64,000 nucleotides of DNA from Xanthomonas hydrangeae (lineage in GTDB: Bacteria; Pseudomonadota; Gammaproteobacteria; Xanthomonadales; Xanthomonadaceae): NCBI GenBank assembly GCA_905142475.1, contig LR990730.1:1984001-2048000 (forward strand), read 5' to 3'. Below the pieces are notes generated by a model. It was not told the DNA's origin and searched no databases. It saw only the letters and a list, made by a program, of their open reading frames with translations. Shown here one piece after another: positions 48,122-57,738 of this stretch. Position numbers and translations under genes: made by a program. Positions within the stretch are counted from its first letter, which is position 1, and each line of letters starts with the position of its first letter.

Positions 48122-49488
48122 GCGCCCGTTACGACTACGACGTGGTGATCCTGGGCGGCGGTTCCGGTGGATTGGCGGCGGCATTTCGCGCGGCAAAACA
48201 CGGTGCCCGCGTGGCGATCATGGAGCCGAACGAGTTGGGTGGCACCTGCGTCAATCTGGGCTGCGTGCCGAAGAAGGCGATGTGGTTGGCAGCGGATCTG
48301 GCCGGAAAAATCGCACTGGCCAGCGCGCTCGGTTTCGATGTGCCGCGGCCGACATTGGCGTGGCAGGAACTGGTCACGCATCGGCAGGGCTACATCGCCA
48401 ACATTCATGCCAGTTATCGGCGCCGGCTCGATGAAGATGGCGTGGTCATGATTCCGCAACGCGGCGTGTTGCAGGACCGTCACACCCTCATGGGCAGCGA
48501 CGGCGTGCCGGTGACCGCCGAGCACATCGTGATCGCCACCGGTGCGCATCCACTGCGCCCGGACGTGGACGGTGCCGAGCACGGCGAAGTGTCCGACGAT
48601 TTCTTCAATCTCTGTCACGCGCCCGCACAGGTGGCGATTGTCGGTGGCGGCTATATCGCGGTGGAAATCGCCGGCTTGCTGCAGGCGCTGGGTAGCCGCG
48701 TGCATCTGTTCGTGCAAGGCGAGCGGCTGCTGGAGCGCTTCGATGCCGAACTGACCCTGCAGCTGGCCGATAATCTGCGCCATCTCGGCGTGCGCCTGCA
48801 TTTCGGATTTTGTACCACCGGCCTGGAGCGTGATGCCGACGGTGGGCTGCGTGTGCATGGGCACCCGGTGCATACGAGCGAGCAGGGCAATGATGTCTTC
48901 GACAAGGTGTTTTTTGCCGTGGGTCGACGCGCCAACACCGCAGGGCTGGGTCTGGAGGCGGTTGGTATCGCGCTGGGCGAAAAAGGCGAAATCGTGGTGG
49001 ACGAGGGTCAGACCACCAGCGTGCCGAATATTCATGCGATCGGCGATGTCGGCGGCAAGGTCGGGCTGACGCCGGTGGCGATCACGGCCGGTCGCAAGCT
49101 GATGGATCGCTTGTTCGGCAATCAGCCGGATGCGCGCATGGACTACGAAGGCGTGCCGAGCGTGGTGTTCTCGCATCCGCCGCTCGGGCACGTTGGACTG
49201 ACCGAAGAGCAGGCGCGCGAGCGTTACCACGGTGCGGTGCGCGTCTACCGCAGCAACTTCCGCCCGATGCTGCATGCGCTGGCCGATTCACCCCAGCGCA
49301 GCCTGTTCAAACTGGTATGCGTGGGCGAGGAAGAGCGCGTGGTCGGTGTGCACCTGCTGGGCGAGAGTGCTGACGAAATGCTGCAGGGGTTCGCGGTGGC
49401 GGTGAAGATGGGCGCGACCAAGCGCGACTTCGACGAGACCGTGGCGATTCATCCCACTTCGTCCGAAGAGATTGTGTTGATGCATTGA
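48118..49488 (+). CDS. gor: Glutathione-disulfide reductase
   Basis: Gor reduces oxidised glutathione with NADPH. The 456-residue product begins MSARYDYDVVILGGGSGGLA, an FAD-binding GxGxxG. The redox-active disulfide Cys44/Cys49 is in GGTCVNLGCVPKK, and the NADPH fold is IVGGGYIAVEIAG. FAD motif IHAIGDVGGKVGLTPVAI and the C-terminal AIHPTSSEE complete it. GGAG at 48106-48109 supports ATG 48118. An in-frame open stretch upstream is non-coding, see the dadA-like remnant. The thiol enzyme is cytosolic. Confidence 0.92.
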   Translation: MSARYDYDVVILGGGSGGLAAAFRAAKHGARVAIMEPNELGGTCVNLGCVPKKAMWLAADLAGKIALASALGFDVPRPTLAWQELVTHRQGYIANIHASYRRRLDEDGVVMIPQRGVLQDRHTLMGSDGVPVTAEHIVIATGAHPLRPDVDGAEHGEVSDDFFNLCHAPAQVAIVGGGYIAVEIAGLLQALGSRVHLFVQGERLLERFDAELTLQLADNLRHLGVRLHFGFCTTGLERDADGGLRVHGHPVHTSEQGNDVFDKVFFAVGRRANTAGLGLEAVGIALGEKGEIVVDEGQTTSVPNIHAIGDVGGKVGLTPVAITAGRKLMDRLFGNQPDARMDYEGVPSVVFSHPPLGHVGLTEEQARERYHGAVRVYRSNFRPMLHALADSPQRSLFKLVCVGEEERVVGVHLLGESADEMLQGFAVAVKMGATKRDFDETVAIHPTSSEEIVLMH

Positions 49489-49546
49489 GGTGGTGGTTGC
49501 GGCAGCTGTGGCTGTTGTAGCTGCGCGGACGAGAGCAGCAACTCAA

Positions 49547-49573
49547 AGCCCCTCTCCCGGCGGGAGAGGGGCT
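49547..49573. terminator. Palindrome related to the CCCCTCTCCC repeat, after gor
   Basis: A perfect 12-bp stem AGCCCCTCTCCC (49547-49558) and GGGAGAGGGGCT (49562-49573) with loop GGC. It lies 59 bases after the gor stop and 30 before the alkyltransferase-like gene. It may act as a terminator, though no T-run follows. It has the same sequence as the first palindrome of the 2184 repeat. Confidence 0.7.
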
Positions 49574-49602
49574 CTAGATCCTTAAAGTGGCATCCTTGCG
49601 TG

Positions 49603-49998
49603 ATGTCCAAGCCTCGCCAAGCCAGTCCCAAACCAGCTGCGCCTTCCGCGTCCAATGGTGCAACGCTCTCCAGCGAGCAGACAAGACTGCGCATTTTTGA
49701 GGTGATCCGTGCAATTCCTTCCGGCCAGATTGCCGGTTACGGCGAAGTCGCGCTGCGTGCCGGCCTTCCCGGTCGGGCGCGGCTGGTGGCGCGCGTACTC
49801 AGCGGCAACGACGATCCGCAGCTGCCCTGGCATCGTGTGCTGCGCAGCGATGGCCGGATCGCGTTGCCGGAAGGCTCGTCCGGCCACCGCGAGCAATGTC
49901 GGCGCCTGCGTGCCGAGGGCGTTGCGGTGGAGCAGGGGCGCGTGCGCCGTGCCAATGCCGCGCACACCCTGGATGCGGCTGTGTGGGGGCCTTCATAA
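49603..49998 (+). CDS. Alkyltransferase-like (MGMT-fold) DNA repair protein
   Basis: This 131-residue protein fits the DNA-binding domain of the O6-methylguanine methyltransferase family. It shows RLRIFEVIRAIPSGQIAGYG, then RARLVARVLSGN and PWHRVLRSDGRI. The usual catalytic PCHRV is PWHRV here (Trp76), so it should not transfer alkyl groups. It more likely flags O6-alkylguanine for nucleotide excision repair, as other ATL proteins do. ATG 49603 directly follows a GTG. The short Ala/Pro/Ser-rich leader (3-22) is probably disordered. Confidence 0.9.
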   Translation: MSKPRQASPKPAAPSASNGATLSSEQTRLRIFEVIRAIPSGQIAGYGEVALRAGLPGRARLVARVLSGNDDPQLPWHRVLRSDGRIALPEGSSGHREQCRRLRAEGVAVEQGRVRRANAAHTLDAAVWGPS

Positions 49999-50038
49999 GC
50001 CTGCCGTTATGATGGTTGGCATTCCGAAGGATGCCGCC

Positions 50039-50734
50039 ATGCCACAACTGCCGCCCGTCACCAAAGCGTTATTGATCGCCAATATCGGCTTGTTCCTGTT
50101 GCAGTGGGCGTTGGGCGACCTGGGCGCCGGCGTGTTGCCGTCCGATGCGGCGCTGTCGTCGCTGATGTTGTGGCCGATTTCCAACGGCTTCGATGCGTTC
50201 TCGCCCGGCGCCAGCTTCATGCCGTGGCAGTTGCTGACCTATGCGTTCCTGCACGGCGGTTTCAACCATCTGTTCTTCAACATGCTGGCGCTTTTCATGT
50301 TCGGCGCAGCATTGGAACAGACCTGGGGCCAGAAGCGCTTTCTGACCTATTACCTGGTGTGTGTGGCCGGTGCCGGCGTGTGCCAGCTGCTGATGGCCTG
50401 GTTCACCCAGAGTGGCGCACCGGTGGTGGGTGCCTCGGGCGGGGTGTTCGGCCTGTTGCTGGCCTACGGCATGCTGTTCCCCAACCAGCGGGTGATGCTG
50501 CTGTTTCCGCCGATCCCGATGAAGGCGCGCACCTTCGTGATCGTGTTCGGAGCGATTGAACTGTTTCTGGGCGCGACCGGCTGGCAGCCGGGCGTGGCGC
50601 ATTTCGCGCATCTGGGCGGCATGCTGTTCGGTTGGCTGATGATTCGCTACTGGCGTGGCCAATCGCCGTTCGGCGGAAGCGGCGGCAAGGGTGGAAAAGG
50701 TGGTCGCAAGCCGCCGTTGCGCGTGGTGCGTTGA
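50039..50734 (+). CDS. Rhomboid-family intramembrane serine protease
   Basis: Rhomboids cleave membrane helices within the bilayer. The 231-residue product has six or so helices. The active-site Ser133 is in VVGASGGVFGLLLAYG, and His191 is in HFAHLGGMLFGWL. The conserved HGGFNHLFFNMLALFMFG motif lies at 72-89. A Gly/Lys-rich tail (GGSGGKGGKGGRKPPLR) is exposed. ATG 50039 has GAAGGA 8 bases upstream, better than upstream starts. It lies 40 bases after the alkyltransferase-like gene on the same strand. Confidence 0.9.
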   Translation: MPQLPPVTKALLIANIGLFLLQWALGDLGAGVLPSDAALSSLMLWPISNGFDAFSPGASFMPWQLLTYAFLHGGFNHLFFNMLALFMFGAALEQTWGQKRFLTYYLVCVAGAGVCQLLMAWFTQSGAPVVGASGGVFGLLLAYGMLFPNQRVMLLFPPIPMKARTFVIVFGAIELFLGATGWQPGVAHFAHLGGMLFGWLMIRYWRGQSPFGGSGGKGGKGGRKPPLRVVR

Positions 50735-50767
50735 GAGAGTGGCGGCGGATCAGATAGGCGCTGAACG

Positions 50768-50834
50768 GTAGGAGCGGCCCTGGCCGCGATGGGGCGTTAT
50801 CGGTAACGCCTCATCGCGGCCAGGACCGTCCTAC
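50768..50834. repeat. GTAG-headed palindrome (REP-like), second copy
   Basis: GTAGGAGCGGCCCTGGCCGC and its inverted partner GCGGCCAGGACCGTCCTAC enclose a centre with GGGGCGTTATCGGTAACGCC. It is a clear relative of the element at 10362. Its stem is intact apart from a few mismatches. Confidence 0.78.
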
Positions 50835-50896
50835 GAAGAGCAGGGCGTGGTTCTTCCGGATGGAAGAACGTGCGAGACAGACAAAACGAGACAAAC

Positions 50897-50929
50897 AAAA
50901 AAAGAGCGCGGAATCCGCGCTCTTTTTTA
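50897..50929. terminator. Bidirectional intrinsic terminator
   Basis: Stem GAGCGCGG (50904-50911) pairs with CCGCGCTC (50915-50922), with A-run before and T-run after. It serves the converging rhomboid gene and the first M13 gene. Confidence 0.9.
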
Positions 50930-50976
50930 TTTCCAGTGACCGCGTGTTGATTGCCAGTGACTGCCTGGCGCTGAAA

Positions 50977-52989
50977 TCAGCGCCAGATCTTCAACTGCTC
51001 GGTATCCACACGCTGCATCGGCTGGCCCGGCTTGCAGGTGAACGCTGCACCGAACTCGGGCAAGTTGGACAGCGGGCCGTTGGTGCGCCACTGACCCGGC
51101 GCACGGATATCGGCGCTTGCACGCTGCACCGCTTCGTTCGGCGACAGCTGCTGTGCCCACAGGCCAGCCCAGGCAGTGAAGAACGCCTGCTTGTCGGCCT
51201 CTGTGGCGGCCGGCTGGGCCTTGCTGAAGGCCTGCCAGGCCAGTTCGATACCGGCCAGGTCGGCCAGGTTTTCTTCGGCGGTCTGCGCACCGTTGACCTT
51301 GACGTTGGGCACGCCCGGGTACGGATAAGCGGCGAACTGATTGGCCACCTTGCCGGTCAGCAGCGTCCAGCTGGTCTTCTCGGCCGGCGTCCACCAGCTG
51401 CGCAACTCGCCCTTGGCATCCACCAGCGAGCCCTTGGCGTCGATGGCACGGGTGATTTCGTGTGCCACCAGCGCGCCGTAGGCGCCGTACTGCGCAGCCG
51501 GGGTGCTGCCGGCGGTCAGCACCGGTGCCTGCAAGACGGCGGCGGTGATGATCAGACGGTTCTGCGCGATGTCGTAGGCCACTGCCGGCTGCTGCGGCAG
51601 CACGTCCCAACGGCGGTCGGCGTTGCCCTTGCCGATGCGCTTCATTTCTTCTCGGTGACGCCAGGTCGAGGCGATCAGCATGTTGCCGCCGAAGCTGCCG
51701 CGGCCCATCGGCTGCACGGTGTAATCCAGATCGCGACGCGGTGCGCCGACTTCGATCTTCATCGCCGACAGTTTGGCCTTGGCTTCGGCGATCACCTCGC
51801 CGTTGCCCCAGCCGGTGCGCTCCAGCGCGGCCAGCTGTGCATCGCGCACCTGGTCGGCAATGGCTTCGGCCTGACGGCGGGTGTCGCTGCTCAGGTAACG
51901 CGCCACGTATTCGCGACCGAGCATCGGGCCGGCGGCGATATTGATCGCATCCATCACCTGCTGCCAGCGCTGCGGCGGCAATGCATCGCCACGCAGCAGA
52001 CGGCCGCGGAACTGGTATTCGGCATCGTGGAAGCTCTTGGACAGGTACGGCGCCATCGCATCGCCCACGCGCCAGCGCAGGTAGGCCTTCCACTGGTCCG
52101 GCTTGATGCTGACGATCATGCTGTCGAGCTGCTTGAACATGGCCGGGTCGGCCATCGACACCAGATCGTCCTTGACGCCCTGCGCTTCCAGAAAGTCGGC
52201 CAGGCGCAGGTTCTTGTATTGCTTTGTCAGCTCCTTGGTGGCGATCGGGGCGTAGTTGTTGAACGGGTTGTTGATGCCCTGCACGGACTGCGCGCTGCGT
52301 GCCAGCGCGGTTTCGATCTGCAGCACCGACGCCGCATCGGCTTCGAGCTTGTCGGCCGGGGTGCCGGTCAGCGCCAGCATCTGCTTGACGTAGCTGCGGT
52401 AGCGGCCCATCAGTGCCTGGGTGTCGGCATCGGTGCGGGTGTAGAACGCCGGATCAGGCAGGCCCATGCCGCCCTGCATGAAGTAACCGATGTGGCGATC
52501 CAGGGCCTTCAGATCCACGTCCGGGCCGAAGTTGAAGCCGACCGGGATACCGACCTGATGCAGCGCGGCGATGGACGCGGGCACATCCTTGGCCTTCTTG
52601 ATCGCGTCGATGCGCGTCAGCAAGGGGGCAATGGGGTTGGAGCCGTCCTTTTCGACCGAGGCTTCGTCCAGGCCGCTGGCCCAGAAGTCGCCGAGCAGCT
52701 TCTGCACGTTGCCCTGCGGGGTCTTCATCGAGGCGTCCAGCAATTCGCGCTGCTGCTGCAGGGCGCGCTCGGACAACTGGCCCAGTGCGGTGACGGCGCC
52801 GGTCTGCGGCAGCGGATTGGCCTTGAGCCAGCCGGCATTGGCGTAATCGTAGAGATCGGTACACGCCGCCGAGACGGCCGGGGCCTTGGGAGCGGCCTTC
52901 TTCTTGCGCGCGGCGTCGGCGTCGGGGGCGGACAACAGCGTGATCAGGCTGAAGCCAAGAGCGAGGGCAAGCGGACGAATGGTGGGCAT
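50977..52989 (-). CDS. M13 metallopeptidase paralogue with degraded active site
   Basis: The 670-residue product has a Sec signal peptide (MPTIRPLALALGFSLITLLS) and the length and layout of M13 (neprilysin-like) peptidases. The catalytic parts are damaged. The zinc motif HExxH reads HEITR (His510, Arg514 replaces the second His), and the usual NAYY substrate motif reads VAYD. The C-terminal DPHAP reads DIRAP, so the catalytic His is Arg629. EENLADLAG still carries the third ligand. It is probably a pseudoenzyme or has another role. It lies 186 bases from the next M13 gene on the same strand, and no stop interrupts it. Confidence 0.88.
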   Translation of the reverse strand: MPTIRPLALALGFSLITLLSAPDADAARKKKAAPKAPAVSAACTDLYDYANAGWLKANPLPQTGAVTALGQLSERALQQQRELLDASMKTPQGNVQKLLGDFWASGLDEASVEKDGSNPIAPLLTRIDAIKKAKDVPASIAALHQVGIPVGFNFGPDVDLKALDRHIGYFMQGGMGLPDPAFYTRTDADTQALMGRYRSYVKQMLALTGTPADKLEADAASVLQIETALARSAQSVQGINNPFNNYAPIATKELTKQYKNLRLADFLEAQGVKDDLVSMADPAMFKQLDSMIVSIKPDQWKAYLRWRVGDAMAPYLSKSFHDAEYQFRGRLLRGDALPPQRWQQVMDAINIAAGPMLGREYVARYLSSDTRRQAEAIADQVRDAQLAALERTGWGNGEVIAEAKAKLSAMKIEVGAPRRDLDYTVQPMGRGSFGGNMLIASTWRHREEMKRIGKGNADRRWDVLPQQPAVAYDIAQNRLIITAAVLQAPVLTAGSTPAAQYGAYGALVAHEITRAIDAKGSLVDAKGELRSWWTPAEKTSWTLLTGKVANQFAAYPYPGVPNVKVNGAQTAEENLADLAGIELAWQAFSKAQPAATEADKQAFFTAWAGLWAQQLSPNEAVQRASADIRAPGQWRTNGPLSNLPEFGAAFTCKPGQPMQRVDTEQLKIWR

Positions 52990-53175
52990 CGAGAAGAAGG
53001 GTGGCCAGATTGAAGTCGGCGGAGTTTAGCAAGGCTGCGCGTCGTGCAGGCGGGCGCGAGCTGCCGTTCGTCCCCGGTGCCGGCCGCTTGCATGAACGCG
53101 ACAGGCCCGCGCGGGCGGGCCTGTGCGTGTTGCCGTCGTGTTGAAAGCGCTTGCAGGCAGTGGCTGGCGCAGCGC

Positions 53176-55272
53176 CTACCAGATCACCACGCGGTCTTTC
53201 TCAGGCCGCACCATCGCATCGCCAGGCTTGCAAGCAAACGCGGTGGCGAATTGCGGCATGTTGGAGGGAGGCGCGATGGCGCGTAGCCTGCTGGGCGCGT
53301 GCGGGTCCGAGGCCAGGTAGACCATCTGCTGTTGATCGCGCACGCGTTGGCGCCAGCTCCGCGCAAAAGCAAGAAAGAAGCGTTGTTCGGGACTGTAGCC
53401 GTCGATCGTTTTTGCGCGTTCGGGATGTTGGTGCAGAGCGGTCTGCAATGCGTCGTAGGCGACGTTGGTGCCGCCCAGATCGGCGATATTTTCGCCAAGG
53501 GTGAGCTTGCCATTGACGTGCAGCGTGGGGTGGTCTGGCAGTGGCGTATAGGCGTCGAACTGTTTGACCAACTGCTCGCTGCGCTGCTCGAACTTGCGTC
53601 GATCCTCGGCCGTCCACCAATTGACGTTGTTGCCTGCACCATCGAACTGGCTGCCCTGGTCATCGAACCCATGGGTCGCCTCGTGGCCGATCACTGCACC
53701 AATGCCGCCGTAGTTCAGCGCATCGTCGGCGTTGGCATCAAAGTACGGTGGCTGCAAGATCGCCGCCGGGAAATTGATAGAATTGGTGGAGGTGTCGTAA
53801 TACGCGTTGACGGTCTGCGGCGTCATCTGCCAACGCTTGCGGTCAGTCGGTTTGCCGATCTGAGCGATGTCGTAGCGATAGTTGAATTTGGCGGCCGCCT
53901 GCAGATTGCGGTAATAGGCGCCGGGGACGATCTCCAGCCCGGACCAGTCGCGCCATGTATCCGGATAGCCGATCTTGGGCAGGAAGGTGTTCCACTTGGT
54001 GATGGCCTTGGCTTTGGTTTCCGCACTCATCCAATCGACGTTTTCAATCCGCGTCTTGAGCGCGGCGCGGACGTTGTCCACCAACTCGCTGGCACGCTGT
54101 TTGGCCTCGGGCGTAAATACTTTAGCGACGTACAGTTGACCCACGCCTTCGCCCATTGCGCCATTGACCGCACGCAGGACGCGCTTCCAGCGTGGCAGTT
54201 GCTCTGGTTGCCCGGAGAGGGTCTTGCCATAGAAGGCGAAGCGATTGTCGGCAAAGGCCTTGCTGAGCTGTGCGGATGCGTCATCGATCGCATGAAAGCG
54301 CAGGTAAGCCTGCCATTGCGCAATAGGTGCGTTGGCCAGTTCGTGATCGAACGCAGCGAAAAAGCGTGGCTGCGCCAGCGAGAAACCCTTGCCGACGTCC
54401 ACGCCCTGGGTGGCAAAGAAATCCTTCCACGGAAAGTGCGGCGTGAGCTTGTCCGCTTCGGCGAGACTGACCAGGTGATATTGGTTCTTGGGCTCACGCG
54501 CATCTACCGGCTTCAGTGATGCGGCAGCCAGGCGGGTTTCGAGTGCCAGTACGTCCTTTGCCTGCGTCTTGGCCGCGTCGGCGGAACTGCCGGTGAGTTC
54601 GAACGACTTGGCAATGTAGGCAAGATAAGCGGCGCGGATGGATGCGTGCTCTGCGTCGGTGTAGTAGTCCTTGGTTGGCAGGCCCAGGCCGCTTTCCTGG
54701 GTAAACGCGATCTGCATGTCGGCGTTATGGAAGTCTGCGCCGGCCCCGAAATTGAACACCTGGGCATCGCCTTCGCCATGGCGGCTGATGATGTAATCGG
54801 CGACATCCTTGCCGGACTTCAACGCGGCAATGGTGTCCAGTTGCGGCTGAATCGGCTGGGCGCCAGCCGCTTCGATAGCGGCTTCGTCCATGCCGGAGGC
54901 ATAGAGCGTGCCGATCTTCTGCTCCAGCGAAGTTGTCTGTTTACCCGACTGCGTAGCGGCAGTTTCAAGAATGCTGCGCTGGATCGCCATGCTTTTTTCA
55001 GACAGGATTTCGTCCACGCCCCAACTGGTGCGGTCGGGCGGGATCGGATTGGCTTTTGCCCAGCTGCCATTGACGAAGTCGTCCAGGTTTTGACATGCGC
55101 CGCCCGCAGGGCCCAATTCGCTGATGTCGAACGCAGGCTTTGCGGCAGCTGCGGCTGCAGGTGTCGGGGCGGCCGCTTTTGCCGGCGCATTGCTGTCGTC
55201 GGCTTCGCGCTTGCAGCCCGCCAGGGCCACAACCAGTGCCAGAGCGAGCGTAGAGGTCTTGATCGTTGACAT
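53176..55272 (-). CDS. M13 metallopeptidase lipoprotein, active-site intact
   Basis: The 698-residue product starts MSTIKTSTLALALVVALAGC, a lipoprotein signal (Cys20). The peptidase half has NAYYDTSTNSINFPAAILQP, then HEATHGFDDQGSQF with His530 and His534. ENIADLGG gives the third zinc ligand and SDPHAPSRLR gives catalytic His658. The C terminus is VVIW. M13 enzymes cut short peptides. It is an envelope-anchored endopeptidase. ATG 55272 is chosen as the signal starts there. Confidence 0.94.
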   Translation of the reverse strand: MSTIKTSTLALALVVALAGCKREADDSNAPAKAAAPTPAAAAAAKPAFDISELGPAGGACQNLDDFVNGSWAKANPIPPDRTSWGVDEILSEKSMAIQRSILETAATQSGKQTTSLEQKIGTLYASGMDEAAIEAAGAQPIQPQLDTIAALKSGKDVADYIISRHGEGDAQVFNFGAGADFHNADMQIAFTQESGLGLPTKDYYTDAEHASIRAAYLAYIAKSFELTGSSADAAKTQAKDVLALETRLAAASLKPVDAREPKNQYHLVSLAEADKLTPHFPWKDFFATQGVDVGKGFSLAQPRFFAAFDHELANAPIAQWQAYLRFHAIDDASAQLSKAFADNRFAFYGKTLSGQPEQLPRWKRVLRAVNGAMGEGVGQLYVAKVFTPEAKQRASELVDNVRAALKTRIENVDWMSAETKAKAITKWNTFLPKIGYPDTWRDWSGLEIVPGAYYRNLQAAAKFNYRYDIAQIGKPTDRKRWQMTPQTVNAYYDTSTNSINFPAAILQPPYFDANADDALNYGGIGAVIGHEATHGFDDQGSQFDGAGNNVNWWTAEDRRKFEQRSEQLVKQFDAYTPLPDHPTLHVNGKLTLGENIADLGGTNVAYDALQTALHQHPERAKTIDGYSPEQRFFLAFARSWRQRVRDQQQMVYLASDPHAPSRLRAIAPPSNMPQFATAFACKPGDAMVRPEKDRVVIW

Positions 55273-55547
55273 GGAAGCCCAGTCGCATGAAAGGACACCG
55301 AGCATAAGCGCGTGCGTCTTTGCGAGAGCACGCGTTGAGCTTTGTTGAGGCTTGGTGTTTATGCTCTCGATGGCTGAGTGACGAACTCACGCTTCAAGCA
55401 CGGATAGATGCGCAGGCGATGCGTTTGTGTGTGCGCAGAAATCCCGTCGAAAGCGAAGTGGCTGCTGCATACGAGTGCCTGCTGCCTGCGTTGCGGAAAC
55501 AATCTCGCGCAGTCCGCACGCGTGGCAAACGTGCGTTTCGGAAATGC

Positions 55548-55588
55548 CCAAAAAAAACGGGCGACGATCAACCGATCGCCGCCCGCGT
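55548..55588 (-). terminator. Intrinsic terminator of the third M13 gene
   Basis: The imperfect stem CGGGCGACGATC with GATCGCCGCCCG around AACC lies at 55558-55585. On the minus strand it is followed by a run of eight T residues, a strong terminator. It sits about 30 bases after the stop of the third M13 gene. Confidence 0.88.
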
Positions 55589-55614
55589 TGGTTACCGCTT
55601 TCTTGCGACTACGA

Positions 55615-57738
55615 TTACCAGATCACGACCTGCTGATCGCCCTGACGCACCATCGGATCCCCCGCCTTGCAGGAAAACGCGGCGGCGAACGCCGGCATGT
55701 TCGAAGGCGCACCGATGGCGCGGAAGTTGGCCGGGGCATGCGGATCGGTCTTCAGGCGCACCACCAGTTCTTCCGGGGTGAAATTGCGGCGCCATACCGT
55801 GGCCCAGTTGAGGAAGAAGCGCTGGTCGCGGGTGATGCCGGCGCTCTTGGGATCGTCCTTGCCGGCGGTGGCTGTCTTCATCGCGTCGTAGGCGGTGTTG
55901 AGGCCGCCCAGGTCGGCGATATTTTCGCCCAGGGTCAGGTCGCCCTTGACCTTGTCGCCAGCCGGGGTGCGATAGCTGTCGAACTGCGCCACCAGCTTGC
56001 CGGCGCGTGCCTTGAACGCGTCCAGATCCTTCTGCGTCCACCAACCCGGATCGGCGATGAAGTTGCCATCGGCACCGAAGCGGCTGCCCTGGTCGTCGTA
56101 GCCGTGAGTCATCTCATGCCCGATCACCGCACCGATGCCGCCGTAGTTCATTTCCTCCGGCGCATTCGGGTCGAAGAACGGCGGCTGCAGGATCGCCGCC
56201 GGGAACACGATCTCGTTCTGCAGCGGGTTGTAATAGGCGTTGACCGTCTGCGGGCTCATGCCCCATTCGGTCTTGTCCACCGGCTTGCCGATCTTGGACA
56301 GGTTCCACTTGTAGTTGTACTCGGACGCGGCCATCACGTTGCCCAGGTAGCTGTCGCGGCTGGTGTTCAAGCCGTTCCACTCGCGCCACTTTTCCGGGTA
56401 GCCGATCTTGGGCGTGAAGCTTTCCCACTTGGCGATCGCCTTGGTCTTGGTCTCCGGGCTCATCCAGTCGAGCTTTTCGATGCGGGCCTTCAGCGCGGTG
56501 CGCAGATTGGTCACCAGCGTTTCCATCTTGGCCTTGGAATCTGCCGGGAAGGCGACCTTGACGTACATCTGGCCCAGCGCTTCGCCGGTCTGGCCGTTGA
56601 TGGTCGCCAGTACGCGCTTCCAACGCGGCTTGATTTCCTTCTGGCCGCGCAGGGTCTTGTTGTAGAACGCAAAGTTCTCATCGACGAACGGCTGGCTCAG
56701 GAACGGCGAGGCGCCATCGACGGTGTGGAAGCGCAGGTAGGCGCGCCAGATTGCCGGGTCGGTGTCGGCGATCATCTTGCTGACTTCCTGATGGAAGGCC
56801 GGGATCGCCAGCGAGAACATTTCCGGCGTGGTCACGCCCTGCGACTTGAAGAACTCGGTCCACGACCAGTTCGGAGTCAGCTTGTCGGCATCGGCCGGCG
56901 AGATCGGGTTGTAGGCCAGCGAGGCATCGCGCGACAGTTGGGTGCTGGTCTTGGAGACCTTGGCCAGACGGCTTTCGAACGCGACCACCTGCTTGGCCTG
57001 CGCGGCGGCATCGGCCGCAGCCACGCCGGACAGCTCCAGCACCTTGGCGACGTGCGCCTGGTATGCCTCCAGCTTGGCCTTGTTGGTGGGGCTGGTGTAG
57101 TACTCCGGATCCGGCAAACCCAGGCCGCCTTGCATGGCGTAAGCGATGTTCTGGCTGGACTTCTTGAAGTCCGCCTCGGCGCCGAAGCTGAAGAGTTCGT
57201 TGTTGCCCTTGGCCGCGCTGCTGCGCAGATAGTCGACCAGTTTGGCCTGGTCGCTGATGGCGTCGATCGCGGCCAGTTCAGGCTTCAGCGGCTCGATACC
57301 CTGAGAGTTGATTTTGGCTTCGTCCATGCCGGTCGACCACAGGTCGCCGACGATTTTTTCCACGCCGCTGGCGCTGGTGTCAGCCGCAGCCTGTTCGACC
57401 AGCTGCTGCTGGATCGCATTGGAGCGCTCGTCGAGCATCTCGAACGCGCCCCAGCTGGTGCGATCGCTCGGCACCGGATTGGCGGCCAGGAACTTGGCAT
57501 TGGCATAGGCGTTGAGGTCGGTACAGGCGTTGCCGTTGGCATCCAGGTCGGCGGCAGTGAACTGGTTCACCGCCGGCAGCTTGCTCTGGTCCAGGGTCAG
57601 CGTCTTGGGTGCAGCGGGCGTGGTTGCCGCTGTGTCGGCTGCGGGGGCGGCAGGCGCGGCGTCTTCAGACTTCTTGCAAGCGCTCAGCGCGGTGGCTACG
57701 GCCAGGGTCAGCGTCAATAAATGAGGTGTTCGAATCAC
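55615..57738 (-). CDS. M13 metallopeptidase lipoprotein, active-site intact
   Basis: The 707-residue product starts MIRTPHLLTLTLAVATALSA and has a lipobox Cys at 21 (CKKSED). It has NAYYNPLQNEIVFPAAILQP and HEMTHGYDDQGSRF with His541 and His545. ENIADLGG and TDPHAPANFR with His667 complete the active site. The end is VVIW, like the second copy. The start is GTG 57738 with GGAG 5 bases upstream. The neighbouring second copy has the same layout, so the trio arose by duplication. Confidence 0.94.
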   Translation of the reverse strand: MIRTPHLLTLTLAVATALSACKKSEDAAPAAPAADTAATTPAAPKTLTLDQSKLPAVNQFTAADLDANGNACTDLNAYANAKFLAANPVPSDRTSWGAFEMLDERSNAIQQQLVEQAAADTSASGVEKIVGDLWSTGMDEAKINSQGIEPLKPELAAIDAISDQAKLVDYLRSSAAKGNNELFSFGAEADFKKSSQNIAYAMQGGLGLPDPEYYTSPTNKAKLEAYQAHVAKVLELSGVAAADAAAQAKQVVAFESRLAKVSKTSTQLSRDASLAYNPISPADADKLTPNWSWTEFFKSQGVTTPEMFSLAIPAFHQEVSKMIADTDPAIWRAYLRFHTVDGASPFLSQPFVDENFAFYNKTLRGQKEIKPRWKRVLATINGQTGEALGQMYVKVAFPADSKAKMETLVTNLRTALKARIEKLDWMSPETKTKAIAKWESFTPKIGYPEKWREWNGLNTSRDSYLGNVMAASEYNYKWNLSKIGKPVDKTEWGMSPQTVNAYYNPLQNEIVFPAAILQPPFFDPNAPEEMNYGGIGAVIGHEMTHGYDDQGSRFGADGNFIADPGWWTQKDLDAFKARAGKLVAQFDSYRTPAGDKVKGDLTLGENIADLGGLNTAYDAMKTATAGKDDPKSAGITRDQRFFLNWATVWRRNFTPEELVVRLKTDPHAPANFRAIGAPSNMPAFAAAFSCKAGDPMVRQGDQQVVIW

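Noticed and set aside
55408..57720. A 770-codon plus-strand open frame opposite the third M13 gene, and a 406-codon one at 53299-54519
   Set aside because: Both are antisense to clear M13 genes, lack signal peptides or motifs, and arise from high-GC codon use.
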